DNA of 64,000 nucleotides, taken from positions 1,674,001 to 1,738,000 of the forward strand of contig NC_060024.1 in NCBI RefSeq assembly GCF_021134715.1, written 5' to 3'. Numbering within the stretch: the first letter of the stretch is position 1; each line of letters opens with the position of its first letter. The DNA comes from Daphnia pulex (Eukaryota; Arthropoda; Branchiopoda; Diplostraca; Daphniidae). Shown in pieces: positions 44,206-56,579 of the stretch. Both the position numbers and the translations under genes were made by a program. The notes beneath the pieces were generated by a model. It was not told the DNA's origin. It made no database searches and saw nothing but the letters and a program-made list of their open reading frames with translations.

Positions 44206-44599
44206 ACTGGGCGTCGGGGACAAAAAGAAATCTGAAAAACAATCTAAAGGCTTCTTTAACATTATTTGAGTGGACTGTGGCATTCTTTTTTATTTCAGTC
44301 AATCGATATGTGCATAGGAGTATAAGTATTGATGGGGAAATCGAAAATGTTTCTGGTTTATTTCTTTTTATGCAACCGAGGAAAAAGGAGAAATTTGATG
44401 TGTGGAAAACCCTATTTTTTCGGTGTTTTGGGAAGTGCTCTGATCCCCATGCGGTTGGATGGCTTAGGATTATTGCCATCCCGATTTTCAAAGGTCAAGC
44501 ACACTCACCTCTGTGTTAGCTATTGGAAAGACTCCATTCATCAATGAATAGAATATAAGGTTTAGGTTTCAGTGGTCACATATATGATGTAGTGCGAAG

Positions 44600-46900
44600 G
44601 GATGGCGCTCCGCCTTAGGTTGCTTAAGGCGACCTTGGTCAACCGGGCCCGCCCTTTGAAGGAGCGTGGATGGGCGCTGATGGAAGCTTGTATCCTTATG
44701 CTCCATTTGGCATAACAAATTCCAATTTCTGTCGTGGTAAGCCTTTCAGCGTTGAGGAGTTCGGGGTCTCCACTGTACTCTGATGTCCATGATCTTCTGG
44801 GTCGCTATACAGCTTGACATTACATGAGTACAGTTGTGAGGCCAAAAGTAGACGGATGGACGCGTTGGGCGGAGATAGTGTGTAACGTGTGCACAGCACA
44901 CAATCTTCCCCTTCGCTTCCCTATTAATAAAAAAATGTGGGAATTGGGTTGATGAATATGATTTTTTTAGTTGATAGTGACTTTGTTAAAATCCCGTTCA
45001 ACTCATTGGTCCTCATCCAGAACCGACCTATTTCCTGGAGGAAGGAGTGAGTTGATCTGCTGTGGCGATGCGGACACTGCTTGTTGGAGAAACAAAAGTG
45101 TGTGCGTCTTGTTGATTTTGAGATTTTGAAAAAAATTGACCGAGTATATAGGTCTCAATTAATTTGATTTTTAATATAATGTCTTTGTTTGTTCTGTTTT
45201 AGTTATACGCCGATAGGATTAGTTAAGTTAGTTAAGGGGGCTTATGAAATTAAATTAACTACCTAAAATTTATTGAATTAAGTATAAGTTTACGTGAATG
45301 AAGTTTATTTTCTTTTCATTGGTAAGTTTTCGATGGGAGTTTGTAGGATTAGTCTGTTGGTGATTCCATTTAAATTGTTTTGTTTTGCATTGCATAATCC
45401 TTTTGGAAAGAGTTGAGTCTTTCGGTGTTTTGTTAGTTGTAACAGGTCGTTTATAGTTGAGTTAGATCGTCAAGCATAAGGCTGCACTGACTCGAGATGT
45501 GTCAAATCAATTTTGGGAGGTATAAAATCTATTAGTTTCCTGGAGGTGGGAAACGTATTATAGTTTATGAAAATTCGATCGTCTTTTATTGTATGTTTTG
45601 GCTTTATACTCTAAGAGACTCGTATCCATTGGCAGTGTACTGACCTTTGGTTAGCTTTTCTAATGGGTAGGGGAACGGAGGATGGTTTTGGATTGGTATC
45701 CATAAGAAGAGGCAAGAAAAACGGAGCCGTATGAGATATGTATGTTGAGTTTTATACTACTGGAGGTTTCCCTCGTTGCTATTGGGTAAGTCTGGCAATA
45801 CAGGCCCATCGGGAGATCTAACCACCGAAACCGTCACATTCCGATCTTATGAGACTCTTGACTATCCCGATCAGTCAGGTTCCGATGTCTTCATATCTGC
45901 TCTTGCTGTCGATTCCATTTCCTGTCTGGTTTTTTCTTATTTTGTTCAGGACTAATGTTAAACGTTGACTAGTCATCTGATGTATATGTTGGTTCTTATC
46001 CCCCAGATTGTGTCGGTTGTCCGGTTCCAAATGGAACCAATATTAGGTTTAGCCGAGAGTGGGTTGCTGACTATGTTGATCGTGTGTGGTGTGAATGGTG
46101 GTATCGTGTGTGGTGTTCCCTGGTTGATCCTTACCGGTGCGTGATGTGTCCTTCTCGTGATGGTCGATGAAAGCCGTAGGTGGAATATTTTATTACATTT
46201 TTGCATTGGGTTATTCATGCAGTTTCAATGGAGGGGGTTAGACGTGGTTGGCTAGCATAATTCTTTAGTTGGTAGGTGGGTTGTGTTGTTATTTTCTTCA
46301 GTAGGGGAGACCTTTCCCACTTTGGACACTTCCAGTTTTTCCGCATTATATCCCATACCCTGCACACGATTTTGTTTCTTTTTGGGAAAATTAATCATTT
46401 TTCCCCTCTCCCACTTCCTGATTTTTTTCTGTTTCTGTAAAATGAGAATAAAAAACTTTGTAACCTAGTGGGTAGTTGTTCTTCAGTGTTTCTTGTTGGA
46501 GGTTTCCCTTCGGTAGTTGTGGTTGTTTTTGTCTCGGGTTGGGTGTCGGTCTGTTCGTGGTTACGGGTTCTCAATCGTTGTACTATTTCTCGGATGCTAT
46601 TGTAACGAGGCGGTGAATAGGACTGAAGACGTGTATTGTAAGTCACGATAAACGTTGATACAGAGACTGAGAGCGAGAAGCTCTTTGCCGGACCCTTTTA
46701 TGCTGGGTCGGGCGGATCTATATGGTAGGCTAATATGCCGATACATGGGTCGGCGGATCTATATGATAGGCTAATTAGTGCTGATATTACATGGGTCAGC
46801 GGATCTACATGATATGCGTGAGACATCCGTTACACTATTTATTTGTTTTTGGAGAATCGGATTATAATATGCTGCTCTTCTGATCCTGGCGTGTTGATCA
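44600..46900 (-). other. Strand-asymmetric region, possible retroelement relic
   Basis: The plus strand is strongly G/T-rich (the minus strand A/C-rich) over more than 2 kb, unlike the neighbours. Minus frames at 46646-46395 (TRLQSYSPPRYNSIREIVQR, Thr/Glu-rich) and 46218-45973 have a gag-like low-complexity look. No LTR, RT or integrase was found. Confidence 0.25.
46705..46820 (+). repeat. Tandem repeat, three units of about 44 bp
   Basis: Units start at 46705, 46747 and 46793 with GGGTCGGGCGGATCTATATG and variants and share the box ATAGGCTAAT; the third is truncated. Confidence 0.75.
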
Positions 46901-46909
46901 TTCCGATTC

Positions 46910-47975
46910 AGTGAATTGTTTATTTGTTTTTCGTAATGATATGGAACCATCCATGTTTTTCACTTTTTCACTTTTCTCGATGGCTTCGGTTGTTTCTTCG
47001 GCGACCCTAGCTTTATCACTTCGCTTCGTTGTTGGGTTGCTTCAACTGCTTGCTGGAATGTTGTTTTCTTCTCTTTTATCAGGGAAAGGGTGTGATAGAG
47101 AAAAAAACTGTCACCATTCTAGAACTTTTCTCAACAGTTTCTCCTTGGTGTAAACAAATCCGTAAAATGCATTAAATTACATCGCGTTTTATGAAATTGC
47201 TCTCGCAGGTGCAAGTGGTGCAAATGACAAGGGGGGGGCATTAATTTAGACAAAAGATTGGGGCCATTGAGTATCCAATTCCATTTCCAATTCAGTTCAT
47301 AAACCAAAAAAAATGTGACTTTCTGTCATGGAATGAAATATCTCATTTTTTGGGGGGTACGCACCACAGCTACCTGACATTACATGTCGAGATTTATAAG
47401 TAAAATCTAATTCATGGATGGCGCAAAATATTGGCCAAATTTCTAACTAAGAGGCTTTGAACGGACGAATCATCTGTGGCCACTGCCATCGAGAAGTCAC
47501 CCCAGAAAAAATAAATTGTCGAGTTTCTCGTGTTTTGTAAAGGTTGCCAGAATAGATCTCCCCCTTTAAGTTAATTTGTTGATAAAGAGATTTTTGTTTA
47601 TTTCCAAAAATTTTATCCCAAACTCTTGTGTCATTCTCAAGAATGGTTCGCAATTGATCCTCAATGGAGCTAGAACATAAAGAATGACCTGGATTTCAAA
47701 AGCGAATATTTTTCTAATTAAATTTGACACATGGTACAGAAATGTATAGACTTCTAGGTTCCTCAAGATAGGATCGGCAATCTGGAAAAAATTGATTTTT
47801 AACTACAGTCACAGTAAAAAAAAGCTTTTCGGAGAAGTAATTGGTTTTAGGAACAACGTTTGGGACAATAACTTTAAGAATCTGTAAAAGGTCACCCCAG
47901 CAAAACCTAGTAAGACGGTGTCAAAAAAATAACGTAAAGGCAGACAAACACGAATCGATGCAGGCGTAAAAAAAC
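46910..47975. other. No gene recognised
   Basis: No supported coding region. The BEL/Pao element at 47980 must have its left end or truncation point near here; RT and protease parts are not seen. Confidence 0.35.
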
Positions 47976-47979
47976 CCTC

Positions 47980-49330
47980 TCCGAAGTTAAGGAAAGATTG
48001 TGGATCATCAGGGTACGTCAGCAGACAAAGAAGGTGTGGTTTTCATGTGCTAAATGCAAAAAGCTGTCATCGCCATCATTCAATGAGCTAGCAGCGCCAC
48101 AACGACTTAATAGTTTGAAAAATCTCCAAGCCTTCAACGTCACTGGAGTCGACTTTGCTGGACCGCTTTACTATAAGCCGGCGGCAATTAAGAAGACCAA
48201 GAAAACAATAACTTCCACTGAAACGGATTCTAGCCTGGAGCCAATTTCAGAGGAAGAGGCTCCCAAAGAAAAAGAGGGCCGGAGCCCCTTATAGATGCAA
48301 AGACTCCAACCGAACCAGAAATAGAAGAAAAAATCGTGACTTTTCATCTCAAGTGCTATGTGTGCTTGTTTAATACGTGCTCCGTTACACGTGCAGTACA
48401 TCTGGAAGTCGTTACCAACTTATCCGCTAGCTCCTTTTTACTAGCATTCCAAAGATTTGCCGCAAGAAGAGCAAATGTCAGTAATGTACTCAGATCATGC
48501 ACAAACATTTTTCTGTGTCGAGCGCCACTTAAACATCCTAGAAGCCGATCCAACCGTCCTAGATCTACTCGCCAGAAAGCCCAAGTTTAGCACCATGGTT
48601 GGGAGGATTTTGGGAGAGGATGGACCGGAGCGTCACGACACGTTACGACGCTCCAACGGCAGAGCCTGCTTAACTTACGTTGAACTCGAAGCAAGTCTAA
48701 TAGAGATCGAAAGTGTAATTCACGCACGACCCCCAATTGCATCAGCGACGGACAAGATGAACCACTCCATATCACTCCCAACTAGTTTCTCAACAATAGA
48801 CGATCAACTTTTGCTAACCCGGAGCCAGCAGTCAATTTGATGGCTCCCACCCCAACTAGCTCAAAACTCATCGAAATCGAACAGGAGAGAAGAAAGTACG
48901 TTAGCAACATCTGTGCCCGATTCATCGCTGATTATTTAATGCAGCTGGATAACTTAAACTTAAACAAAAGGGAACTCTGGCTGGAAAATCCGCCTTGGTA
49001 AAGTCGTGCTCATTTACGACGAATACACCAAACGCCTTCGTCAACAGGATTGGTCACTGAGCTTAGACCGAGTCGTGATGGGCTCATTCGATCGATCGTT
49101 CTCCGGACGCCTAACGGTAATTTGGTTAATCGCACAATCCAATATTTTTACTTCTTTGTGCGCCAGGAAAACCCTGAAGACGTAGTCGTTGCAAAAGAAT
49201 CAGGACCGGAGCTGGTCAATGATCCAGTTTCCCCTGATCCGGCGCCAATAATACCCGATCAAGTTCCGAACGATCCAGATCCACCAGTTTGAGAGGTCGA
49301 GCTGGATGACACGGTCTCTGGTGGGGAGTA
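47980..49330 (+). pseudogene. BEL/Pao integrase and pol C-terminus
   Basis: The reading begins WIIRVRQQTKKVWFSCAKCK (end of the HHCC finger) and goes on with FNVTGVDFAGPLYY (first catalytic Asp). After an acidic insertion come SVTRAVHLEVVTNLSASSFL, then MYSDHAQTF (second Asp) and, in another frame, APWLGGFWERM with the third catalytic residue Glu. Next are LTYVELEASLIEIESVIHAR and the C-terminal ELRPSRDGLIRSIVLRTPNG block. Several frame changes and stops break the reading. It is directly followed by the LTR at 49331. Protease, RT and RNase H are absent upstream, so this is a 5'-truncated element. Confidence 0.8.
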
Positions 49331-49606
49331 TGTTGGGGTATATCGATTCCCCAACAGCCCACTACAAGATCTGGCCGTCACTGTCGAGTACCTTGACATC
49401 TCGACGTTTATTGCCTTCGTGAACTCCGTTAGGTTGCCCCCCTTTGTCGCCATTTACCCTCATTCCAAGTGTGTAAACCGCCTTAACCGTTAGAAATAAA
49501 ACTAGTTTGAATCTAAAGTCTACACCATTCTTTTTAATGTTAGAAATTCTCATCTCTTGGGTACATAAAACCGGTGGACACTTTTGGAAAGTGTTCAAAT
49601 CCAACA
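49331..49606 (+). repeat. 3' LTR of the BEL/Pao element (276 bp)
   Basis: Starts TGTTGG and ends CCAACA, follows the integrase C-terminus, and matches the LTR at 4151-4421 along its length. It differs by indels, so the two do not belong to one recent insertion. Confidence 0.7.
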
Positions 49607-49654
49607 TTCGGTGATAAGCTCGATTTACAAGTACATTTTTTTTCAATTTCAGAA

Positions 49655-50255
49655 GATTCCGGTTCGTGCAGTGATTTTGCTGTTCTAGAGCAAACTGTCT
49701 CATCCACGAGGAATCCCACAATTCGTTTTGATTCGCATGTCAGAAGTCGACGCCCAAGAAAAAATTACCGCCTTTTCAAAGACAGAAGCCAATTTCCCAT
49801 TCTGACGGAAAATTTTGTTCCTCCAGCCATTTGTCCCTCTCACCTGTTGATGATGAATTCTCTGGATCTTTAAATGGTGCGGTCAATATTTCAAATCGTG
49901 ACGATGAATCTCTACATGGTGACACTGGATCTATTGTTGGTGACAATGGATCTACAATTTGTGTCATTAGTTCGGCACGTAGTTATGAAGTCCTCTTTTA
50001 GTCTGTTTGTTAGTTATTACTCAGATTTTTAGTTTTTTGTTTGTGTAAATTCTTATTACTTTCTTTTCACTTTACAGTTGTCATTACTAATGTCTTGGTG
50101 CATCACAAAAAGCAACTCCAAATCTCCAAAGTGCTGGAGTGTGTCCAGGCTGCCAGAAAAGTTCACCAATTTAACTATCAGAAATCAGTAAATGTTCCTG
50201 GTTTGGCACGCCATGGAGACGAAGAAGACAATGTGGGAAAACTTGAAAAAAAGTA
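49655..50255 (+). CDS. Unidentified exons after the BEL LTR
   Basis: Following a TTTCAATTTCAG acceptor, the plus strand reads EDSGSCSDFAVLEQTVSSTR and HVRSRRPRKNYRLFKDRSQF, then, with a frame change near 49795, SLSPVDDEFSGSLNGAVNIS up to a donor near 49978. After a TTTACAG acceptor (50078) VITNVLVHHKKQLQISKVLE, then VPGLARHGDEEDN, runs to a stop at 50255. This looks like part of a host gene or another element cut by the BEL insertion. No family is recognised. Confidence 0.3.
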
Positions 50256-50329
50256 ATATAGATAGTAAAGCAGTGAAACAAATCAATTGTGGAAGCGCTT
50301 GAAAACTACAGAGAGCTTTAAGAATCGGT

Positions 50330-50462
50330 GAGTATCGCAGTCAGTATCTCTGTCACTGATCCTCAGTCAGTATCTCTGTCGGTATCTCATTGTGTATCTC
50401 TGTCAGTGTTGCTCAGTCAGTACCTCTGTCAGTGTTTTTCAGTTAGTATATCTGCAAGTTAA
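50330..50462 (+). repeat. Degenerate tandem repeat CAGTCAGTATCTCTGT
   Basis: Six to seven imperfect copies of a 16-25-bp unit. Confidence 0.7.
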
Positions 50463-50567
50463 TAATATGCTGCTTCTAACTTCAATGCATGTGCCCGAAA
50501 ATTTATTTTAAAAAGATGTTTTGAGAAGAGATATAACAAGAAAATAGACGAGTAAAAGTTGTTTATA

Positions 50568-50843
50568 CAGTCATGCCTGTAAGTTTATTGAGCAGGCAAA
50601 CTGCTCTATGTCATTTTAATTAAACTTGATGGAAGGTATAGCTTAGGAAGCACACTGTTCCTCTAATTTTGGTTCATTCTGGTGGGAAAAATGAAAGAGA
50701 GAAAGGAAGGGAAGAAAAGAATGGAAAAGCGCAAAAGGAATCTAAAAAGAGGCAAAGGTGTGCTTTTTGGTATACCTTCCGTCAATTTAAAATACAATAA
50801 TAAAGAGCAATAAGCCTGGTCAAGAAACTTACAGGCAAGACTG
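50568..50843. mobile_element. Tc1/mariner-type MITE, complete (276 bp)
   Basis: Starts CAGTCATGCCTGTAAGTTTA and ends with the complement of CAGTCTTGCCTGTAAGTTTC; both ends are flanked by TA, the Tc1/mariner target. The inverted similarity continues for about 75 bp to the shared GGAAGGTATA box. There is no coding capacity. A second copy is at 37312. Confidence 0.8.
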
Positions 50844-50849
50844 TATAAG

Positions 50850-53800
50850 GTAAACTTTGATGCGTGATTAAATAAAATTCAAATGCGAAATAAATAAATA
50901 AAAAACGCATTTTGAAATGAGTTTTAGTTGCATTAGGAAAAATGCATCCAGTTATGAAGAAAAAAACTCAAACAAGGTGTTCTAGAATGCAAAAATAATG
51001 CATCCCATGGTATGCGTCTCAACCAAGAGGTTCCCTAAAAAAAGTATTGCAATCGCGTTTCGCTACGAAAAAATTCTCCTCGGGAAGAATGTAAATGTTG
51101 GCATAACGTTTTGAGAATGTAGATAAACAACACCACAATAATAGGACATTTTGAAACATTGAGAACACGTCGAAATTTTTTTTTGTGCTACCTATGTAAA
51201 AGACACTTATTGCCATTTTGGCAACGCATTTCAGGATCTTCTTATCACCTTTCAAAATATGTGAACATATAAAGATATGTTGAAATATTAACATTTTTAA
51301 ACGCATATACTTCCGTTTTGTAAAAATCGCTTGCAAACCCGCAAAATGCACGAACTACTTCCGTTTCGTCGTAACCCGCCTTCATCTTGTTAACGTATAC
51401 CAGGATGAAACCATAAATATCAGGATTGGTAAACATGATGGGATTGAGAGTTTTTTCAACATCAATGGAACTGTAAGTAGTAGGAACGGGATTATGCCAT
51501 AGAAAAAATGCATAATTCTCTCAAAACCAACGACAAGTTTATCGTTGCACATGTAAACTCGTCGTGGACAGGGATATACTCCACCATCCATACAAACGCC
51601 ATCTCTGTAAAGATATTTTAACGTATGAACTGCAAATCCCGTATTTATTGCGTATTTTTATTTCTATACTGATCCAGTCTAGTTTAGAGATGCTCAACTC
51701 AAAAAATAATATTACTCCTAATTTGGTCTTATTATTGAATACTTGATGACATACAAGGTTTCTCTACGCCTCATACATCAATCAATGTTGTCCAATATTG
51801 ATTTTGTGTTTACTCAGAAACGGTTCGCATTGACAATTTAACATAGGCATTTAAGATTGGATCATTCCTGGTAGGAAACCGAGTTTCATTTAACAAAACC
51901 ATCTCAATTTCTACCCTAATCCAAGCCACAAAAATGGGCCAATAGTAAATAATGTAGGATAATTTTTAAAATGTTGTTATTGTTGTACATCAAACAACTT
52001 AATGATTTACTTGATTTAAACTTACTTATAGGCTTTATCATTTACTTTATTTCAAATTTAATTAGGGGGGCAATGTTTATTTATTTTTTTGTGAGCATTA
52101 GATAGGGGACATTAGTTAAGGGGGGCAATAGTTTTGGGGGCGGTTGCCCGACTGCTGCCCACAGTTGTCCTACTGTAGCAAACGCGAAGGGACATTTGTA
52201 AAAGGGGGCGATCGTCGCCATACCACGAAATTGTTGACAACTACAAAAGAAGCCAATTTTAAAACTTTTGTTGAACTGCCACTACAGTTTCCAGTTACAA
52301 GGTATTGCACTAATGTGTACAATACAGGTCGAGGCTTCATTTTTAACATTTCAAACTTCGTGCACAGAAATGAAGATAGACAACCCGCTAATACAGATGA
52401 TGGTCAAATACTTCAACTTAATGTTGGCAATCAGATGAACAATGCTAGGGCTGACAATTCTGGTAATACTCTTGATATAATTGTAACTTCTGAAACGGCC
52501 GACTCTGACCATAATAAAGTCTATAGCACAGATCTTAGTCATCATATTTCAAGCGAAAGAAGAGGACATTTTGAAAGAACTTGCCTCATTATATTGTGAG
52601 AAATTTTTTCTCGCATATAGGATTCGTTCGATGGTATATTTCCGTTAAACGTTAACACATAATTTAAACACGTCAAAAACTCGTCAAAAAATTGAAGACA
52701 AACAGAAAGACCGTAGCCGTATATAGCCATTGTCAGAATCTACACAAATACAAATAAAAAAAATTCAAAACGGAGACAAGCGAGCCAGACAAATCGTCGC
52801 CCGAAATTAACGACCTGGCACTTGAAAAGGGATGAGCAAAAACTAGACTGCCTGAACAAACTGGTTTTACCGTCGAAGGACTGCATTGGGGGGGGGGGGT
52901 GGTGTTTATACGACAAACAAAGTCAGCACGATCATCAACGCAAAAAAAACGTAATGAAAAGAGAGAAAGTAAATTACTTGTTTCAAGGGTAAGATGGGGA
53001 GGAGATTTTTACAAAAAAAAGTGAGTTGGTAGCTATGTATTCATAACAATATGTAAGAGAAAAGACTCTCTTAGCCTCCTTGGGGCTATTGCCAGATTAG
53101 TAGTAGCATTAGAGCAAAAAACACCAACTTACCCAGGACTATAGTTATAACGACAAACACCCAAATCCGTAACGAAACATTCCATCATTTCTCTTTCAAA
53201 AAAGGTCTATTGGTAAAGTTGAAGAAAGGCTTGATTGACTGTAGCATTTTTACTATTAATATCAAATTTAACATTGATGGTACTACTATTTTAACGCTTT
53301 CCGTCGACTTATGACCAATACTTTGTCAAATAACCAACTCGCTTGATTCCTTGCATTTGGTGGTAATTATTTTTGCTTGTAAAGGGAAGCATTAAAATTT
53401 AGAAGAATTTCTGCGACCATTGATCCAACATCGAAGTGAAGGTTTACAATTCCAAGGCAAAGTCTATTCAGTCAAATTAACTTCTTTCGTCTGTGACGCT
53501 CTTGCTAGACAAATTCTGAATGTCATTTTCGGCCGTGGGAGCAATTGAGGCTGCGAACGTTACAGTCAAACTAAATTTGATCCAGTGTACCACCGCCTTA
53601 CTTTACCGGAGTTATTCAATGTTATTCTTCACAGACACCACTTTCCCAGTTATCTAGACCAGATCCACCACAAAGGAAATAGTCAATTGCTTGATTTAAA
53701 GATCAAGATGATTTCTATTTTCCCTCTGGACTCTATGCTTTTTGTTCTTCTTAGGGTTTTTAAACGGTTGTTGATGAATTGGGCAGTAGACTGGAGCAAA

Positions 53801-54580
53801 AAGCATTTTAAAAATTGATTTTGAACTTGGGAGAAGTATCAAGTGGAGAAATTGTCTACGTAGGATTCGTCTTTCGTATCCAGAAAAATTTCACCAAATA
53901 ACCACACCCATGATTTATCCTAAAACGTTAAAAGCCAACAAACTGTGTAAATTATTCTTTATACTTGACCAGTAATTTCAAAGGGAATTTTACCATGTAT
54001 GTATGAATTGTAGAGTATTACAGGGCTCTGGATTGTGTTATATGGGACCCGGGACGTTGAGACAGCCTTATACAGATAAGCCAAGCTCAGTAATATGAAG
54101 ACCATGAGGGATAGGTAGTAATCAGAACTTCAAAATTATGTTAAATAACTAATGTATATTATATGTATTGAAACAATTTCGTATATATAATTTCGTTTAT
54201 GTGAGTTCATTGATTTATTGGATTAACCCTCAGAAAACTAAAATGGCTACCCGTCAAGCATCAAATAATTTTCAAAGCCGCAACTTTCGCCTTCCGCTGT
54301 TGACTCTCTCCCCCACTCGCACCCGTGTATCTCTTTTCTATTCTTTCCGCATACACCCCAGCCAGATCCTCTAGCACTACCTCCCTCCCGGTCCCCGCGC
54401 CCGTCTTGCATCAGACGTCTAAAGATCATTATCTTTTCTTGGTCTTACACTTGTCAATTCTCTCCCACCTACCATCACTGGCTTGACCAGCCTCGGCTGT
54501 TTCAAAGCGAACTTACCTAAATACATGCATACTTATTGACTAAATTGACATTAAAGTGACTTCCGATTCATTTTTTACTA
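50850..54580. other. No gene that can be supported
   Basis: Several short frames occur, such as 52144-52599 (+, 151 aa, Asn/Asp-rich) and 51591-51019 (-, broken), but none has domains or a consistent splice structure. Runs of G (52889-52900) and AT-rich stretches are frequent. Confidence 0.3.
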
Positions 54581-54599
54581 AAAGTTGAATCGTCGTTTT

Positions 54600-55460
54600 A
54601 AGGAGTCATATCGTTTTTTTGCAGAAAGGGGTAAAAAAATCAGAGACAGAGAAGTAATGTGGAAAACCTGCTGTACGACGAATTCAGAAAAAGTACAGAT
54701 GTTGTGCATATTCAAATTCACAATGAAACAATTCCAAGCAGCGACCCATCGATTGGAACAGAATGGTTACGGGGATCAACATATGGACGAATAACATCCC
54801 AAAATTGGTATAGTTTTATTTAGGACGTGGCTGTATAATAATTACATTCATTTATGGATAATTTGCATTACCAATGAAAGCTACTGGATCTATTTCGGAG
54901 ACAACTGGGGCAGTGATGCAAACTTAGTTATATGCTTGCACCGACTGACATTGATTTTGATAAATTGGGGAAAATTTACACGATGAAGTTTAACGTTTTT
55001 CAGAAATTGAACGAATTCTACAACATCACTGTTTTGGTCAAGAACATGGGCGATACCGACCAAACCACAGCCATCTCATTGGGGAACAGCCACTTTGAAG
55101 ATTATTTTCTCATGACGACATGTCGTATTTTTCTAATTGCAACAGTAAGCAGCAGCCAACATGGCTCCTGGAAAAATGTTGGCCATGAACACGACTGTTA
55201 CCAGTATATTTCTGTTTCTTAAGCAAAACTTTTCTTTGAAAAAAGATCACTTATCACTTTCGCGCGTTGATAATGGTTATGAACACGTTTCGTCATTGGA
55301 AGACGACGTGGCGTGTTCGGAATATGCCTTCCGTTGTCCAAAAGGCTGGCACGAGACCGGAAAATTTACGTCCATTACTATGGTGTCCATTAGAATGTTC
55401 GTGGACAACATGGCTTTTCCTTTTGACATCAACTCACGACACATATTACCATGGTAATAT
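54600..55460 (+). CDS. Unidentified coding-like exon series
   Basis: Consecutive plus-strand pieces in different frames have natural composition: ENLLYDEFRKSTDVVHIQIH, then RGSTYGRITSQNWYSF (about 54660-54820); WLYNNYIHLWIICITNESYW and FGDNWGSDAN (54825-54925); KLGKIYTMKFNVFQKLNEFY and MGDTDQTTAISLGNSHFEDY (54960-55120); SRVDNGYEHVSSLEDDVACS, EYAFRCPKGWHETG and FPFDINSRHILPW (55255-55460). It may be a multi-exon gene or its relic. The Cys/Trp-containing pieces suggest a secreted protein. I do not recognise the family, and exon borders could not be fixed. Confidence 0.3.
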
Positions 55461-55639
55461 GGTAGTAACTGTACCAATAGTGCGATCGACCCAGAAAATA
55501 GAATTCATAATGCACTGTTCTTGTTAGTGGTAATTTTTTGTCTCAACATGATATATTATGTAGTCCTTACATTATATATTTAAAAATATATACATTACTA
55601 TTTATGTGATGAATTTGTTGCTAATTACAGCTGTGGTGA

Positions 55640-56480
55640 TCGAGATACCAGCATGCGAGGAATACGATAGTCCGATATGATATCGATAGATATCGAGGTA
55701 GTATCTTGCAGGAAAAATTGACTAGGGCTATGTCGACTGCAAGATACGAAAGTCGGCCCGTCGAGTCGCAAAAACTGGCCCTAAAAATGCTGCTAGATGG
55801 CGTATTGTGGTTTAAGTTCCACATATCCACGATAGCATTACCCATTTTGTTTTTAGCAGAAGTTGTTTTGTTGTTCACAAAAGTATAGCTGTCAGATGTG
55901 AAAAGGAATTCTGTCAGTGGAAATGGATAGTATTACGGAGGCAAACATAACTCGTGTTTATTTCCTAGACATGGATAGGTTTATTATTGTTATTGGAAAG
56001 CTATTTCTTAAATAATGGTTCAGAACATATCATGAACGTTTTCCTAGCTTTTTGAGGCCATTATGCGCAAATGTGCAATATGTTGCCTACTTGAAGCAAT
56101 TTTTTTTTCTCTTATAGTTTATTTCGTGGCTTGAAAAAAAACTTTGAACTGCTTTGATTCCATGTGAAACTATCTTACCATAGACTATGGAAGTTGTTTG
56201 TCGAGAGCTCATGGGTAAGTGTATAGTATGGAGTACATGTTATGCGTCTAAACGGTCTACTCTTATAACTATCACACGCAGGCTTACAAATATAATAGAG
56301 TGAAGAAATTGGTATCGAAAAGTAATACTCCATGAATTTGTCATCACATTGAAGCTTGGTCCATGCTGGACTATGGAAAGATTTTTGTCGATAGCTATTG
56401 GGTAAGTGTTGAGTACTTTTTATGCGTCCCAAGTTCCTAATCAATATATCTATTCAAACAGGCTTGATTCATAACAGGCC
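55640..56480 (+). repeat. Left arm of an ~800-bp inverted repeat
   Basis: Matches the reverse complement of 61270-62075 with many small differences. Recognisable shared blocks are the GACTCGACGG-type segment near 55760 (as its complement), AAGCTAGGAAAACG near 56035 (complement), and two exon-like blocks near 56180-56215 and 56365-56400 ending at GGGTAAGT. Confidence 0.7.
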
Positions 56481-56579
56481 ATGATTTCAGTCACAGAGTT
56501 CATCGCACAAGACTCCGGTGCCATGTTCAACCACAAAATCTCTCCAAGCACAAGCACAAAGTTAGGCTCATGCCTGTTC

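Noticed and set aside
50330..50462. CRISPR-like array
   Set aside because: The units are degenerate, of variable length, without regular spacers, and the genome is eukaryotic; it is a simple tandem repeat.
52144..52599. 151-aa plus frame as a real gene
   Set aside because: Acidic and Asn-rich without motifs, in low-complexity DNA rich in G runs; no splice sites or similarity support it.
54932..55222. Ligand-gated channel or VMO1-like secreted protein
   Set aside because: Some Cys/Trp spacing recalled such families, but the conserved motifs are absent, so the region is left as unidentified exons.
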